Shown piece by piece: positions 35,272 to 46,820 of a DNA stretch of 64,000 nt (position 1 is its first letter; each line of letters starts with the position of its first letter). Under the pieces are notes generated by a model. It was given only the letters and a program-made list of their open reading frames with translations, was not told the origin of the DNA and did no database searches. The DNA is from Litorilituus lipolyticus (GTDB lineage: Bacteria; Pseudomonadota; Gammaproteobacteria; Enterobacterales; Alteromonadaceae): assembly GCF_006439335.1 (NCBI RefSeq), contig NZ_SAWY01000003.1, forward strand, positions 177,397 to 241,396, read 5' to 3'. Made by a program: the position numbers and the translations under genes.

Positions 35272-36849
35272 TTACTCCCACTCGATTGTGGCAGGAGGTT
35301 TTCCCGATATATCGTAAACTACGCGAGAAATACCATCAATTTCATTGATAATACGGTTAGACACCAACCCTAAGAAGTCATACGGTAAATGTGCCCAGTG
35401 CGCAGTCATAAAGTCAATAGTTTCTACAGCACGTAAACTTACAACCCAATCATATTTACGCGCATCCCCCATAACACCAACTGAACGTACTGGTAAAAAC
35501 ACAGTAAAGGCTTGGCTTACTTTATGGTATAAATCATGTTTGTGCAGTTCTTCAATGAAAATAGCATCTGCGCGACGTAATAAGTCAGCATATTCTTTTT
35601 TCACTTCACCTAATATACGAACACCTAAACCTGGACCAGGGAACGGATGGCGATAAAGCATGTCATACGGCAAGCCTAACTCTAAGCCTATTTTACGTAC
35701 TTCATCTTTAAATAATTCACGTAATGGTTCTACTAAGCCTAACTCCATGTCATCAGGTAAACCACCCACGTTATGGTGAGATTTAATAACATGTGCTTTA
35801 CCTGTTGCAGATGCAGCTGACTCAATTACATCAGGGTAAATAGTTCCCTGTGCTAACCATTTGGCATTTTTAAGCTTTTTAGATTCTTCATCGAAAACTT
35901 CAACAAAAACATTCCCGATGATCTTACGTTTTTTCTCAGGATCATCTTCACCCGCTAAACGATCTAAGAAGCGTTGTTCAGCGTTGATGTGCACAATGTT
36001 TAGGCCAAAGTGATCACCAAACATATCCATGACTTGTCGGCCTTCGTTTAAACGAAGTAAGCCATTATCAACAAAAACACAAGTTAGCTTATCACCAATA
36101 GCTCGTTGTAATAGCATAGCTACAACTGATGAATCAACACCACCTGAAAGGCCAAGGATAACTTCATCATCACCTACTTGTTCTTTCATTTTAGCTACAG
36201 CATCTTCAATAATTGATGCAGAAGTCCACAGCTTTTCACACTGACAAATATCAACAACAAAGTGCTCTAAAATACGCATTCCTTGTTTAGTGTGAGTAAC
36301 TTCAGGGTGGAATTGCACACCATAAAATTGCTTATCTTCATTTGCCATTGCCGCATAAGCACAACTATCAGTTTGAGCAACCGTAACAAAACCATCAGGG
36401 ATAGCAGACACTTTATCGCCATGACTCATCCATACATCTAATAAGGCATTGCCATTACTACCGATTGAATCTTCAATATTTTTGAATAACTCAGATTTCG
36501 CGACGACTTCAACGGCAGCATAACCAAACTCTTTATGTTCAGAGCTTTGCACACCACCGCCAAGCTGTTCTGCCATTGTTTGCATGCCATAACAAATACC
36601 TAATACTGGTACATTGGCATTAAAAACATATTCAGGAGCACGAGGTGAATTAGCTTCAGTGACTGATTCTGGGCCACCCGCTAAAATAATACCTGTTGGA
36701 TTAAAGCCTTTAATTTGCTCTTCAGTTACGTCCCACGACCATAACTCACAATAAACACCAATTTCACGAACACGACGTGCGATCAATTGAGTGTACTGAG
36801 AACCAAAATCTAAAATTAGTATGCGGTGATCATGAATGTCTTTATTCAC
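35272..36849 (-). CDS. guaA: GMP synthase (glutamine-hydrolysing)
   Basis: This enzyme converts XMP to GMP using ATP and glutamine. The 525-residue protein has the class I amidotransferase domain with catalytic Cys in GICYGMQ and the His/Glu of FHPEVTH. The ATP-pyrophosphatase P-loop is LSGGVDSSV. The C-terminal dimerisation domain ends in PPATIEWE, as in the family. The GTG start has AGGA in front and gives an N-terminus that aligns with E. coli ([15 protein letters not shown]). It lies 352 bases after guaB, the usual guaBA order. Confidence 0.97.
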   Translation of the reverse strand: MNKDIHDHRILILDFGSQYTQLIARRVREIGVYCELWSWDVTEEQIKGFNPTGIILAGGPESVTEANSPRAPEYVFNANVPVLGICYGMQTMAEQLGGGVQSSEHKEFGYAAVEVVAKSELFKNIEDSIGSNGNALLDVWMSHGDKVSAIPDGFVTVAQTDSCAYAAMANEDKQFYGVQFHPEVTHTKQGMRILEHFVVDICQCEKLWTSASIIEDAVAKMKEQVGDDEVILGLSGGVDSSVVAMLLQRAIGDKLTCVFVDNGLLRLNEGRQVMDMFGDHFGLNIVHINAEQRFLDRLAGEDDPEKKRKIIGNVFVEVFDEESKKLKNAKWLAQGTIYPDVIESAASATGKAHVIKSHHNVGGLPDDMELGLVEPLRELFKDEVRKIGLELGLPYDMLYRHPFPGPGLGVRILGEVKKEYADLLRRADAIFIEELHKHDLYHKVSQAFTVFLPVRSVGVMGDARKYDWVVSLRAVETIDFMTAHWAHLPYDFLGLVSNRIINEIDGISRVVYDISGKPPATIEWE

Positions 36850-37010
36850 GGTTGTTTTCCTACTTTTAATGGCTCGTCATGAACAAACTTTATGCGGCAT
36901 TGTTATCGCAATAAAATAAAATCATTTATAAACATAAACTCATTTCTTTTATTGCTCAACAGCTTTGCCTAAAGCTCGTTCATATAGAGCAATGGATAGT
37001 TGTAAAATTA

Positions 37011-37058
37011 CAAACAGGCTAAGCGTTTCTCAAATCTGAGTATAGTTCAGCCTGTTTG
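37011..37058. repeat. Long hairpin between guaB and guaA
   Basis: CAAACAGGCT (37011-37020) pairs with AGCCTGTTTG (37049-37058). Inside is a small hairpin CTCA/TGAG (around 37030-37041). A T-rich run (TCTTTTTTT) follows on the plus strand; on the minus strand the tail is weaker (TGTAATTTTAC). It probably reduces read-through from guaB into guaA. Confidence 0.5.
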
Positions 37059-37133
37059 AATCTTTTTTTGATGAGCGTTATCGCTACATCAATCAGGATG
37101 GATTAGTCAAAGCTATTTAAAGTTAGAGCAAAG

Positions 37134-37172
37134 AGAAAACACGGAGCCTAGTTTACTAGGTGAGTATTTTCG
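37134..37172 (-). ncRNA. Structured 3'-UTR element, copy 2 (after guaB)
   Basis: Minus-strand sense: outer stem GAAAATAC/GTGTTTTC (8 bp), internal loop TCA/CTCC, inner stem CCTAG/CTAGG with loop TAAA. Compared with copy 1, the outer stem changes G-C to A-U at one pair and the inner closing pair from U-A to G-C, both compensatory. It starts 30 bases after the guaB stop and 280 bases upstream of guaA. Confidence 0.6.
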
Positions 37173-37201
37173 ATGCCGCTATCACGTTAAATAGCAAAGA
37201 A

Positions 37202-38674
37202 TTAGCCCATTCTGTAATTAGGTGCCTCTTTGGTGATAGTCACATCATGTACATGCGACTCACCCATACCAGCTGAAGTAATCTTCATAAACTCTGGCTT
37301 AGTACGCATTTCTTCAATCGTTGCAGAGCCTGTTAAGCCCATTGAAGAGCGAATACCGCCCATTTGCTGATGAATGATAGCAGCCACAGGACCTTTATAA
37401 GCAACACGACCTTCAATGCCTTCTGGTACTAACTTATCAGCTTCACCATCAGTTTTTTGGAAGTATCTATCACTTGAACCTTCTTTTTGTGCCATAGCAC
37501 CTAAAGATCCCATACCACGGTATGATTTATAGTAACGGCCTTGGTAAAGTTCAACTTCACCTGGAGATTCTTCAGTACCCGCTAACATGCTTCCCACCAT
37601 AACGCAGTGAGCACCGGCAACCAACGCTTTGGCAATATCACCTGAAAAACGAATACCGCCATCAGCAATAACAGGAATCCCTGTGCCTTTTAAAGCTTCA
37701 ACTGCATTAGAAATAGCAGTTAATTGTGGAACACCAACACCAGTAACGATACGAGTCGTACAAATAGATCCTGGGCCAATCCCTACTTTAACCGCATCAA
37801 CACCTGCATCAGCTAAAGCTTTAGCACCAGAGCCCGTCGCCACATTACCAGCAATAATTTGTAAGTCAGGATATTTTTGACGTGTTTCGCTTACGCGATC
37901 AATAACGCCTTGCGAATGACCATGTGAGGTATCAATAAGTAAAACATCAACACCAGCTTCTACTAATGCATCAATTCGCTCATCAGTTCCCGCACCGACA
38001 CCAACTGCCGCACCAACACGTAAACGACCAAACTCATCTTTACAAGCATTCGGCTTATTTTCAGCTTTTTGATAATCTTTTGCGGTAATTAATCCCACCA
38101 ACTTAAATGCATCATCAACCACTAAGATTTTTTCAATGCGATTCTCATGCATTAAGCCTAAAATCTCTTCACGCGCTGCGCCTTCTTTAACCGTAACTAA
38201 ATCTTCTTTTTTAGTCATTAACGCTGAAACAGGCTTAGTTAAATCAGTTTCAAAACGTAAATCACGACCTGTGATAATACCAACTAAATTATTATTATTA
38301 TCAACAACAGGGAAGCCAGAAAAACCTAAATCATCAGCTTTATGCATTACTTGTTCAATAGTGTAATCAATGCTTACCGTAGATGGATCGGTTACGATAC
38401 CGCTCTCATATTTCTTTACTTTAGAAACATTCTGCGCTTGTTCAGCAATCGTCATATTTTTATGAATAAAGCCTAAGCCACCTTCTTTAGCTAAGGTAAT
38501 AGCTAGGCGAGCTTCAGTAACGGTATCCATAGAGGCTGAAACCATTGGAACATTTAAATCAATTTTACGGGTTAATTTAGTTCGTAAATCAGCCGTGTGT
38601 GGGAGAACTTTCGAATGGGCAGGTACAAGTAGTACATCATCAAAAGTTAGTGCTTCTTGGGCAATTCTTAACAT
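37202..38674 (-). CDS. guaB: IMP dehydrogenase
   Basis: IMPDH oxidises IMP to XMP with NAD, the committed step of GMP synthesis. The 490-residue protein is a TIM barrel with catalytic Cys in [10 protein letters not shown], the NAD/IMP loops [13 protein letters not shown] and [13 protein letters not shown], and [10 protein letters not shown]. Two CBS domains are inserted at about 95-205 ([39 protein letters not shown]). Length and motifs match the bacterial enzyme. It is followed by guaA. Confidence 0.97.
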   Translation of the reverse strand: MLRIAQEALTFDDVLLVPAHSKVLPHTADLRTKLTRKIDLNVPMVSASMDTVTEARLAITLAKEGGLGFIHKNMTIAEQAQNVSKVKKYESGIVTDPSTVSIDYTIEQVMHKADDLGFSGFPVVDNNNNLVGIITGRDLRFETDLTKPVSALMTKKEDLVTVKEGAAREEILGLMHENRIEKILVVDDAFKLVGLITAKDYQKAENKPNACKDEFGRLRVGAAVGVGAGTDERIDALVEAGVDVLLIDTSHGHSQGVIDRVSETRQKYPDLQIIAGNVATGSGAKALADAGVDAVKVGIGPGSICTTRIVTGVGVPQLTAISNAVEALKGTGIPVIADGGIRFSGDIAKALVAGAHCVMVGSMLAGTEESPGEVELYQGRYYKSYRGMGSLGAMAQKEGSSDRYFQKTDGEADKLVPEGIEGRVAYKGPVAAIIHQQMGGIRSSMGLTGSATIEEMRTKPEFMKITSAGMGESHVHDVTITKEAPNYRMG

Positions 38675-38852
38675 CGCAACATCTCTCTAAAAAGGTGTGG
38701 TTAGGGAGTGAATATTGCGGCAGAATTTTAACCGTTTTCTTGGATTAGGTAAACATAAAATTGCATAAAGGCACGATAATTTCATAAAAAATTTGAATAA
38801 GCAGGTCATTCAAGAAATAATAACGCCATATATCCCATGTTACGCCGTATTT

Positions 38853-40175
38853 ATGAGTCAACAGCATATTTTACAAGTTAGTGAATTAACTAAAAAAGTC
38901 CGCTTTATTCTAGAAAGTGAGCTAAATACTGTTTGGCTCACGGGTGAAATATCTAACTTCATTGCCGCTGGCTCTGGTCATTGGTACTTGTCACTTAAAG
39001 ACAGTAAATCTCAAGTTAAATGTGCCATGTTTAAAGGCAATAACCGACGTGTCAGGATTTCACCCAGCAACGGGCAACAAGTGTTAGTCAAAGCAAGAGT
39101 GTCGTTATACGAACCACGCGGTGACTTTCAATTAATAATTGAACAAATGGAAGATGCCGGAGAAGGCATACTCCGACAACGTTATGAACAATTAAAACAA
39201 AAACTGAATGCACAAGGCATTTTCAATACCGCTTATAAAAAAGCAATACCAACAACGATACAACGTGTTGGTGTCGTTACCTCACCAACAGGCGCTGCGG
39301 TAAAAGACATTATCAGTGTATTACAAAGGCGAAATCCAAGTATTGAAGTCATAATTTATCCAGCATTAGTACAAGGTGAACTTGCTCAAAACGATATATG
39401 CTATGCCATTAACAAAGCAAATACTCACAATGCATGCCAAGTATTGATTGTAGGTAGAGGTGGTGGTTCTCTAGAGGATTTATGGCCATTTAACGAAGAA
39501 AGTGTTGTACAAGCAATTTATAATAGCAACATTCCTGTTATAAGTGCTGTGGGTCATGAAGTTGATACAACATTAAGCGATTATGTTGCCGATGTACGTG
39601 CTGCAACACCTTCAGCTGCAGCAGAGCTAGTGTCTTCTGACACTAGTGAATTAAGCAATAGAATAACTCGATTAAAACAGCGTTTGATTAAGCAAATGTC
39701 GGTGAAATTAGCGATTAAAAAGCAGAGTATTCATCACATAGATCATAGATTAACGCAAGTTCATCCTGAGCATAAATTACAATTGCAACAGCAACGGTTT
39801 GATGAATTAAATATGCGCTTGCATAGTAATGTTTCTCGAAAATTAGCTCACAGTAAAATACTGCCAGATCATTTATACCAGCGACTTTTGCATGTTTCTC
39901 CTCTAAAAAACATTCAGCAAGAAAAAAATAAGATTCAAGAAAAAGAACAACGTCTAAACATAGCGGTTAATAATTTGCTACAGCATAAACAAGACGCTTT
40001 CGTACACGTTATTGAACAATTGCAGTTGGTAAGCCCTTTAGCGACTATTGCACGTGGTTACAGTATTAGTAGAGACAATCAAAGCAAGGTGATCCGGTCA
40101 ATACATCAAGTAAAAGCGGGAGATGAAATAAATATACAAGTAGAAGATGGTAGTATTAACACTGTCGTTTCATAA
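38853..40175 (+). CDS. xseA: Exodeoxyribonuclease VII large subunit
   Basis: XseA with XseB degrades single-stranded DNA in both directions. The 440-residue protein has an N-terminal OB fold (VWLTGEISNFIAAGSGHWYLSLKD) and the catalytic middle domain with GVVTSPTGAAVKDI, RGGGSLEDLWPFNEE and ISAVGHEVDTTLSDYVAD. A long C-terminal coiled coil follows. ATG 38853 is chosen because the family starts just before this block; a TTG 20 codons upstream adds an unlike sequence. It is divergent from guaB; xseB is not nearby. Confidence 0.93.
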   Translation: MSQQHILQVSELTKKVRFILESELNTVWLTGEISNFIAAGSGHWYLSLKDSKSQVKCAMFKGNNRRVRISPSNGQQVLVKARVSLYEPRGDFQLIIEQMEDAGEGILRQRYEQLKQKLNAQGIFNTAYKKAIPTTIQRVGVVTSPTGAAVKDIISVLQRRNPSIEVIIYPALVQGELAQNDICYAINKANTHNACQVLIVGRGGGSLEDLWPFNEESVVQAIYNSNIPVISAVGHEVDTTLSDYVADVRAATPSAAAELVSSDTSELSNRITRLKQRLIKQMSVKLAIKKQSIHHIDHRLTQVHPEHKLQLQQQRFDELNMRLHSNVSRKLAHSKILPDHLYQRLLHVSPLKNIQQEKNKIQEKEQRLNIAVNNLLQHKQDAFVHVIEQLQLVSPLATIARGYSISRDNQSKVIRSIHQVKAGDEINIQVEDGSINTVVS

Positions 40176-40200
40176 AGTAATAACTCGACACTGCCAATAA

Positions 40201-40234
40201 TAACAAGGTGTAAGTACGATACTACACCTTGTTA
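40201..40234. terminator. Hairpin between convergent xseA and PEP-CTERM genes
   Basis: TAACAAGGTGTA (40201-40212) pairs exactly over 12 bp with TACACCTTGTTA (40223-40234). It is centred between two convergent stops, so it may terminate both, although no long T run is present on either side. Confidence 0.6.
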
Positions 40235-40247
40235 AGCGTAACTTACA

Positions 40248-40904
40248 TTAAGCGTTACGATTTCTTCGTAGAGCAAGACCAAACAAACCTAAACCAAAAA
40301 CGGCTAATGTCGTAGGCTCTGGTACTAAAGTCACCGGGCTGTTGGCATCATTAAAATGCACGAATTGACGAGAGGCATCCGCTACCGAAAATTCTAATGA
40401 AGCTTCACCACGATTTTCAAAGAAATATAGTTCAATATTGTGAACGCCAGCAGTTAGCGACTTAAATCCTTCAAAACGTCTTTCAGGATGCAAAGTGTTA
40501 TCATTAATGATCAATTCACCATCAACGAATAAGAACAAACCATCATCATTAAAAGTTCTGAAATAGAAATCACCTGCATCCGTTGCAATGTTACCCGTAA
40601 TACGGGCAAAAAACGTTTGGTTTAAACCGTGATTTTTTCCTGATGCTCCTATAGCAGAAGCAGAAGGCCATGGATTACTTCCCGCAATATCACCTGCAAA
40701 GCCATTAGGATCATCCGTAAAATCAATTTCCCCCCAATAAGTGCTAGTATCAGCTTGATTATTGTTAGCATAATCAATTAACGCATTCACATCAGTAGAC
40801 CAAAAATCATCATATTGCTCAACTAATAATAAGCTGGCATTAGCAGTACTAGTTACTGCAAAAAGCGCAGCGACTGCTGCAAGTTTTAAACTAGAAAATG
40901 TCAT
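40248..40904 (-). CDS. PEP-CTERM sorting-domain protein with PA14-like domain
   Basis: This 218-residue exported protein has a signal peptide cut near residue 23. The central domain has the PA14-like block GDFYFRTFNDDGLFLFVDGELI and HNIELYFFENRGEASLEF. The C-terminus is a PEP-CTERM signal: VPEPTTL, a hydrophobic helix and the basic RRNRN end, which an exosortase would recognise. PA14 domains often bind carbohydrate. PEP-CTERM proteins usually go to the cell surface or extracellular matrix. No exosortase gene is in the window. Confidence 0.85.
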   Translation of the reverse strand: MTFSSLKLAAVAALFAVTSTANASLLLVEQYDDFWSTDVNALIDYANNNQADTSTYWGEIDFTDDPNGFAGDIAGSNPWPSASAIGASGKNHGLNQTFFARITGNIATDAGDFYFRTFNDDGLFLFVDGELIINDNTLHPERRFEGFKSLTAGVHNIELYFFENRGEASLEFSVADASRQFVHFNDANSPVTLVPEPTTLAVFGLGLFGLALRRNRNA

Positions 40905-41089
40905 TATATAATCTCATTTATTAAATACTTAGCTGTGCATCATGCAAAGTGAATGCGTGCTATAGCAACATTCAAACCAACATAAAATACAACTAATTTA
41001 CAGTGACTTACAGAACACCAATAAGTCGTTAGCAATCAAGTGTAAAATTAACTGACATCAATTGAATAAAATAAAAACACAATGGTGGG

Positions 41090-41773
41090 TTATTTCGCCT
41101 CTGTTAAGGCAAAGTTTAATAACTCTACAACCTGCTCCTTACAGCTAGAATTAAACTTTACTCCAAATGAAACACCGGTTGAAAGCTGCTTCAAGTTGCA
41201 GATATTACCCGCGAGTTTAATATTTCCTGAGCCTTCTATGCTTTCAATTACAATTTCTATATCTTTATCTTCAGCAAGTACTAACTTTTCACCGTTTGCT
41301 ACATCCAAGTGGCATCCTGAAATAGAGAGGTTGGTGATCGTGGTATTCCAGTACAGATCATCTATTTTCACCTTTCCGATAATATTGGTATCTATACGAA
41401 TGGCAGAACGTAAATGATGTAATGAAACAGAGTGGGGAAAATCCAATACCATGATACGAGAAGGTAATTGAAGTGTTTGCTTTACCACACTAACAAAAGC
41501 AACAATGGCACCTTCATGCCCCTCGATTAAGCCTCGAACAGTAACCGCAGTACCTTGCTTGATATATTGTGAAAAGTTGCCTAACTTGCTGCTATCAGGA
41601 AACTGGATAAGGACGTATTGTTTTGGCAGGTAACCTATAAACGTTGTGCGAAATTTATTTTTTTGCCCCGCAGGGGTAGCAATATCTATCGTTATGCTTG
41701 AACCAGCATTAAGTAAAGCTAAATTTCGGCTTAACCGAGTAGCCGTCTCAACCTTAGTTGCTTTTTCAGTCAT
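41090..41773 (-). CDS. YcgR-like PilZ domain protein (c-di-GMP effector)
   Basis: This 227-residue protein has an N-terminal YcgR-N/flagellar-brake-like domain (about 10-100) and a C-terminal PilZ domain. The c-di-GMP binding motifs are intact: RxxxR as RSAIR and N-x-S-x-x-G as NLSISG. It probably senses the product of cyclases such as the PAS-GGDEF protein at 8982 and alters motility or surface behaviour. ATG 41773 is used; an earlier start at 41806 would add a short hydrophobic sequence with no clear ribosome binding site. Confidence 0.85.
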   Translation of the reverse strand: MTEKATKVETATRLSRNLALLNAGSSITIDIATPAGQKNKFRTTFIGYLPKQYVLIQFPDSSKLGNFSQYIKQGTAVTVRGLIEGHEGAIVAFVSVVKQTLQLPSRIMVLDFPHSVSLHHLRSAIRIDTNIIGKVKIDDLYWNTTITNLSISGCHLDVANGEKLVLAEDKDIEIVIESIEGSGNIKLAGNICNLKQLSTGVSFGVKFNSSCKEQVVELLNFALTEAK

Positions 41774-41922
41774 AATTACTCGCAAATATGAAAGGATAAT
41801 AAACAAATATTGTTTATTATGAATTAGTTAAATTCCTTTAATGACCATAGCCAAATCAAAGAAGAATTGCAACTAAGCCCTATTCATATCCTGCGAGTTT
41901 GATAGTTTTACAACTGAAAGCG

Positions 41923-43383
41923 TTACTCTTCTTTTTTATAACCCTGAGTCGCGCGAGCAATTTTCTTCTGTTGGGTATAAGTTAATTTTTTCTTACCCGC
42001 AAAAGGATTAGATGTTTCTTTAAATTCAATGCGAATTGGCGTACCCATTATTTTTAATGATTTACGGTAATAATTCATTAAATAACGCTTATAAGAATGG
42101 GGCAGCTTTTTCGCAGAATTACCATGTATGACAATAATAGGTGGGTTATACCCTCCAGCATGAGCGTACTTTAATTTTATACGACGGCCTTGGTGCATTG
42201 GCGGCTGGTGATCAAAAACAGCCATATCAAGTATTTTAGTAACCATAGCCGTTGAAATACGTTTGGTCGCTGAAACAAATGCTTCTTCAACCGATTCATA
42301 CAAATGACCAACACCAGTACCGTGTAGTGCTGAAATAAAATGAATTCGTGCAAAATCAATAAAGCCTAAGCGACGATCTAATTCGCTTTTAACTCGATCT
42401 TTATCATGCTCTTCCATGCCATCCCATTTATTAACGGCTAAAACCAGTGAACGACCTGCTTCTAGGATAAAACCTAATAAACTCAAATCTTGGTCGCTAA
42501 TGCCATCTCTCGCATCTATTACCAGTAAGCAAACATTCGCGTCTTCAATAGCTCTTAAGGTTTTAATGACTGAAAATTTTTCAACGACATCAGAAACATT
42601 TTTACGACGACGAATACCTGCCGTATCAATTAAAGTATATGAGCGGCCATCGTGCTCCATCGGGATATAAACACTATCACGCGTAGTACCAGGCATATCA
42701 TATACAACAACACGCTCTTCACCGAGAATACGATTAGTTAACGTTGATTTTCCTACATTAGGCTTGCCAATAATGGCCAACTTAATAGTATCATTTTCAT
42801 CTGGTGCTTCTGCTAGCTTTTCATCTAATGACAGCTCGTCATCATCATAACCAAACTCATCTTCTTCTGTTTTTGGGCTTGCTAAGGCTTCAATATGAGG
42901 GGTTAAAGCTAAGGTAAGTAATTGAGTAACGCCACGGCCGTGAGCGGCAGCAATTTGATGCACCTGCTCTCCTAAACCAAGAGAATAGAACTCAGCAACA
43001 GCTGAATCACCGTCTATACCATCAATTTTATTCGCCACTAAAAAGACTTTTTTATCTTGTTTACGCAAATATTCAGCAATAGAGTGATCTGCAGCGGTAA
43101 GTCCATCGCGAGCATCAACTAAAAACAACACGGCATCCGCTTCATCAACAGCCATCAATGACTGCTCAGCCATCACCAAGTCAATTCCTTCTTCATCACC
43201 ATTGATACCACCCGTATCAATCACAATAAATGAATGCTCTTCTACTTCTGCTTGACCATATTGGCGATCTCGAGTTAAGCCGGGATAATCTGCAACTAAC
43301 GCATCTCGACTGCGAGTTAGTCGATTAAAAAGTGTTGATTTACCAACATTTGGACGCCCTACAAGCGCAACTACAGGAAGCAT
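41923..43383 (-). CDS. der: Ribosome assembly GTPase Der (EngA)
   Basis: Der has two tandem G domains and helps to mature the 50S subunit. The 486-residue protein shows GRPNVGKST (about 8-16) with DTGG and NKID for the first domain. The second has [17 protein letters not shown] and NKWD. A KH-like domain and a basic C-terminal tail follow. An acidic linker joins the G domains. GAGG precedes ATG 43383. It is the last gene of the hisS-yfgM-bamB-der series, separated from bamB by a hairpin. Confidence 0.97.
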   Translation of the reverse strand: MLPVVALVGRPNVGKSTLFNRLTRSRDALVADYPGLTRDRQYGQAEVEEHSFIVIDTGGINGDEEGIDLVMAEQSLMAVDEADAVLFLVDARDGLTAADHSIAEYLRKQDKKVFLVANKIDGIDGDSAVAEFYSLGLGEQVHQIAAAHGRGVTQLLTLALTPHIEALASPKTEEDEFGYDDDELSLDEKLAEAPDENDTIKLAIIGKPNVGKSTLTNRILGEERVVVYDMPGTTRDSVYIPMEHDGRSYTLIDTAGIRRRKNVSDVVEKFSVIKTLRAIEDANVCLLVIDARDGISDQDLSLLGFILEAGRSLVLAVNKWDGMEEHDKDRVKSELDRRLGFIDFARIHFISALHGTGVGHLYESVEEAFVSATKRISTAMVTKILDMAVFDHQPPMHQGRRIKLKYAHAGGYNPPIIVIHGNSAKKLPHSYKRYLMNYYRKSLKIMGTPIRIEFKETSNPFAGKKKLTYTQQKKIARATQGYKKEE

Positions 43384-43418
43384 GAAAACCTCAAATTTAT
43401 CGAATTCAGAAATAAGTA

Positions 43419-43449
43419 ACGGCTCCTAAACGTATTGTCTAGGAGCCGT
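43419..43449 (-). terminator. Hairpin between bamB and der
   Basis: ACGGCTCCTA (43419-43428) pairs exactly with TAGGAGCCGT (43440-43449). On the minus strand it is followed by TACTTATTTC, a weak T run, so it is best read as an attenuator or partial terminator before der. Confidence 0.6.
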
Positions 43450-43482
43450 GTATATAATTTTAGCTTAAAAAGACTGTTTAGC

Positions 43483-44727
43483 CTATTGTTCTACAGTCAT
43501 TATCTTTGGTGTTTCAATGACTTCTAAATCACCATCTCGTGATTGTGTATAAATGATATCATCAACTACCGTTGGTGTAGAATGTACACCACTTCCATCA
43601 ACATGATGGCGGGCTACAATCTCACCGGTTTCTTGCTTCATCCAATGAAGATAACCTTCAAAATCACCAACTACAACATATTCATCTACCACAGCAGGCC
43701 CTGTTACACCTCGGTTTGTTAAACTCAGGTTGCTCCAACGCTCAATACCATTATTACGATTAATCGCATAAACATGACCACGTGTGTTTGTAATAAAAAT
43801 ATCGTTACGGTGCACGGCTATTTGTCTAAATGAGGAAAACTGACGCTTCCATAACACTCGGCCAGAGGATAAATCGATTGCTGCCAAATTGCCTCGTGAA
43901 GAAATCGCATAAATTTTATCACCAAAAACAACCGGTGCTGAGTCAACGTCAATAACACGCTCTAACTCTGTTGAACCTGTTGGCTCGCCAATAATAGTTG
44001 ACCAACCTTGCTGACCTTTTTCAAGAATGAATACGCCAACTTCACCTTTACCAGTACCAAGAAGAACACCGCCAGACGCGATTACAGGAGCACTTATACC
44101 GCGCAAAGTAAGTGCAGGTACATCTTGCTGAATTTTCCATAACTCTTCACCAGTCTCAGCATTAAATGCTTTCATGATACCTGAAGCGGAATTAACCACT
44201 AAGATTCCATCATCAATAGCAGGTGCAGTAATCACTTCACCTTTGATATCAGCTTGCCAAACCAGTTCTCCTGTCTCAGCTTCTAATGCAAAGACTTTAC
44301 CATTCTCCGTGCCTAGGAATACTTTTCCTATACCCGCAATTGGTCCACCCGCAATTAATGCAGAGGTACGGCTATGCCAAAAACTACGCTCATTATTGAT
44401 ATCACTTAAGTCGACTTGCCAAACTTTTTGACCTGACGATTTATCAAAGGCAATAACATCACCCATACGGCTAGCACTAAAGGTTTTACCGTAAGCAACA
44501 ATTGGCTTAATTCGAGAGAAGTACCCGTCAACACCATCACCAACGCTGGCATCCCAAATGATTTTCGGCTGAAATGCTTGATTAATTTCAGTAAGTTCAG
44601 CAACTTTGGTACTTGGGTCTTCATCATCAGTTGACGAACAGGCCATTAATGCAGTGGTCAAAAATAACATTGCTGATATTTTGCCAAAACTTAAGCCATT
44701 AGAAATACTCTGATCAAAAAAGCGCAT
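43483..44727 (-). CDS. bamB: Outer-membrane assembly lipoprotein BamB
   Basis: BamB is the eight-bladed propeller lipoprotein of the BAM complex that inserts beta-barrel proteins. The 414-residue precursor has the lipobox LMAC (Cys about 30). Repeated PQQ-like blades follow, such as GKVFALEAETGELVWQADI, GIMKAFNAETGEELWKI and GNLAAIDLSSGRVLWK. ATG 44727 has AAGG six bases before it; a GTG two codons earlier is possible. It follows yfgM by 11 bases. Confidence 0.95.
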   Translation of the reverse strand: MRFFDQSISNGLSFGKISAMLFLTTALMACSSTDDEDPSTKVAELTEINQAFQPKIIWDASVGDGVDGYFSRIKPIVAYGKTFSASRMGDVIAFDKSSGQKVWQVDLSDINNERSFWHSRTSALIAGGPIAGIGKVFLGTENGKVFALEAETGELVWQADIKGEVITAPAIDDGILVVNSASGIMKAFNAETGEELWKIQQDVPALTLRGISAPVIASGGVLLGTGKGEVGVFILEKGQQGWSTIIGEPTGSTELERVIDVDSAPVVFGDKIYAISSRGNLAAIDLSSGRVLWKRQFSSFRQIAVHRNDIFITNTRGHVYAINRNNGIERWSNLSLTNRGVTGPAVVDEYVVVGDFEGYLHWMKQETGEIVARHHVDGSGVHSTPTVVDDIIYTQSRDGDLEVIETPKIMTVEQ

Positions 44728-44738
44728 AAACACCCTTA

Positions 44739-45404
44739 TTATTCGCCTGACTTAACTGTGTCGGCCACTACTGGTAAATTAACTGCTTGGGCCAAATCAT
44801 CAAGTTTCATTTGTAATGAAGGGCTAGTAGCTAGGCCGTCCGCAGCAATTGCTGCTTGATATGCTGTACGCGCTAAATCTTTTTTACCTTGCTGTAAGTA
44901 AGTATCACCTTTAATCTCTTCTTTCGCAGCAGTAAAAGATTCAGGTAAAGGCTTAGCCAATGTTGCTAAGGCAGCAGCATACTCTTCGAGTTGAACTTGC
45001 ACACGCGCTAAACGTATTGTCGCGATTGCTTTTACACCGTCATTTGATGCTTTTTCAATTGCGATCGTTAGTTGCTTTTGTGCTTGCGCCCAATCTTGAT
45101 GCGTTGCCGCTTCTTTAGCTAGCGCTAAAGCCGTCAATGAAGCATAGCTAGTTGTGCCATTTTCATTGATAAACTTTTCAGCATTAGCAGTAAACTCTTG
45201 AGGATTCTTAGTGCTACTTTCCATTAATGCTTGATAGCTATCAGCGAGTGCTAATTCACTTTCTAATACACTATCTTTATATAAGTTAAAACCAATAAAA
45301 CCAGCAAAACCTATTACAATACCTGAAATAACTGTATTACCGTTTTCCTTCCAAAAGCCCTTAATAGCTTCTACTTGTTGTTCTTCTGTTTGATAAACTT
45401 CCAC
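44739..45404 (-). CDS. yfgM: YfgM-type SecYEG-associated periplasmic protein
   Basis: This 221-residue protein has one membrane helix (about 22-44, VISGIVIGFAGFIGFNLY) and a periplasmic TPR-like domain (about 60-205). YfgM binds SecYEG and the chaperone PpiD and takes part in periplasmic chaperone networks. The GTG start has AAGGG upstream. It lies nine bases after hisS and directly before bamB, the conserved gammaproteobacterial order. Confidence 0.92.
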   Translation of the reverse strand: MEVYQTEEQQVEAIKGFWKENGNTVISGIVIGFAGFIGFNLYKDSVLESELALADSYQALMESSTKNPQEFTANAEKFINENGTTSYASLTALALAKEAATHQDWAQAQKQLTIAIEKASNDGVKAIATIRLARVQVQLEEYAAALATLAKPLPESFTAAKEEIKGDTYLQQGKKDLARTAYQAAIAADGLATSPSLQMKLDDLAQAVNLPVVADTVKSGE

Positions 45405-45413
45405 TTGATACCC

Positions 45414-46694
45414 TTAAATTAACGCTGCTAACAAACTTGGAATTTGCTCAAATGCCAAGTTTTGCTGTTCTTGCTGACCGCGCAAGTATTTAACCATCAC
45501 TTGCTTTTCAGCTATTTCATTTTCACCTAAAATCAACGCTATTTGAGCACCTGATTTATCGGCACGTTTTAATTGTTTTTTCATGTTGCCACCACCACAG
45601 TGACATTGAATTCGACTCTCTGGCACTAAATCACGCCATTGCTCTGCTAACGCATTTGCTTTTATTTCTGCTGCTTCACCCAAAATGACAATATAAGCAT
45701 CAACCTGAGGACGCACATTATTCACTTTTTCCAAGCTAGTCAACATTAACACTAAACGCTCAATACCTAGCGCAAAACCAAAAGCAGGAGTAGCTTTGCC
45801 ACCTAACTGTTCAACTAAGCCATCATAACGACCACCAGCACAAATAGTGCCTTGAGCGCCTAGACTTGAAGTAACCCATTCAAATACAGTTCGATTATAA
45901 TAATCCAAGCCACGAACTAATCGCTCATTCAATACATACTTTACACCAGCAGCATCTAATCGCTTACATAAGCTGTCAAAATGCGCTTGCGTTTCTTCGC
46001 CGAAATAGTCAGACAGTTTTGGAGCCCCAACAAGTGCTTCTTGTACTTGTGGATTTTTACTATCTAATACTCGTAACGGGTTGGTGTGCATACGACGCTT
46101 TGAATCATCATCTAATAATGCTTCTTTCGTCATTAAGAACGACACTAAAGCATCACGGTAATTTGCCCGCTCTTCATTTGAACCTAATGAATTCAACTCT
46201 AGTGTGACAAATTCATTGATGCCAAGTTCCCGCCATAATCGTGCTGTAAGCAAAATAATTTCGGCATCGATGTCTGGAGTCGCAATACCAAAGGCCTCTA
46301 GGCCAAACTGATGAAATTGACGATAACGACCTTTTTGCGGCCTTTCATGGCGAAACATTGGTCCCATATACCAAAGGCGTTGCTCTTGGTTATATAACAG
46401 GCCATGTTGATTACCCGCACGAACACAGCTTGCTGTACCTTCAGGGCGTAATGTTAAGCTGTCACCATTTCTATCATCAAAGGTGTACATTTCTTTTTCT
46501 ACGATATCTGTAACTTCACCAATAGAGCGTTTAAAAAGCGCAGTTGACTCAACAATTGGCATGCGAATTTCAGCAAACCCATAATTGCTGGCTACTCGAC
46601 GCAAAACCGACTCAACCATTTGCCAAACATTCGTTTCGCTTGGTAAGCAATCATTCATACCTCTAATTGCTTGTAACGCTTTACTTTTAGACAC
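45414..46694 (-). CDS. hisS: Histidyl-tRNA synthetase
   Basis: This class II synthetase charges tRNA-His. The 426-residue protein has motif 1 around [11 protein letters not shown], motif 2 [19 protein letters not shown], the histidine-binding motifs [15 protein letters not shown] and AGGRYDGLV, and motif 3 GFALGIERL. An anticodon-binding domain lies at the C-terminus. The GTG start is preceded by AGAGAG. It is downstream of ispG, with a 126-base gap. Confidence 0.97.
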   Translation of the reverse strand: MSKSKALQAIRGMNDCLPSETNVWQMVESVLRRVASNYGFAEIRMPIVESTALFKRSIGEVTDIVEKEMYTFDDRNGDSLTLRPEGTASCVRAGNQHGLLYNQEQRLWYMGPMFRHERPQKGRYRQFHQFGLEAFGIATPDIDAEIILLTARLWRELGINEFVTLELNSLGSNEERANYRDALVSFLMTKEALLDDDSKRRMHTNPLRVLDSKNPQVQEALVGAPKLSDYFGEETQAHFDSLCKRLDAAGVKYVLNERLVRGLDYYNRTVFEWVTSSLGAQGTICAGGRYDGLVEQLGGKATPAFGFALGIERLVLMLTSLEKVNNVRPQVDAYIVILGEAAEIKANALAEQWRDLVPESRIQCHCGGGNMKKQLKRADKSGAQIALILGENEIAEKQVMVKYLRGQQEQQNLAFEQIPSLLAALI

Positions 46695-46820
46695 GTAATT
46701 CTCTCTTTACTATTGCTGTGCGATAGCTAGTTAATCGCACATTGCGTACTAATTGCTAAAAAATATAGCCGCGCATTATACGCAATATCTGGTTAATACC
46801 CAAGTGAGCAAGCTAATTTG

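Noticed and set aside
37011..37068. Hairpin with T run on the plus strand as the end of a plus-strand gene
   Set aside because: No plus-strand ORF or promoter precedes it between guaA and this site; it is more likely a structure in the guaB-guaA message.
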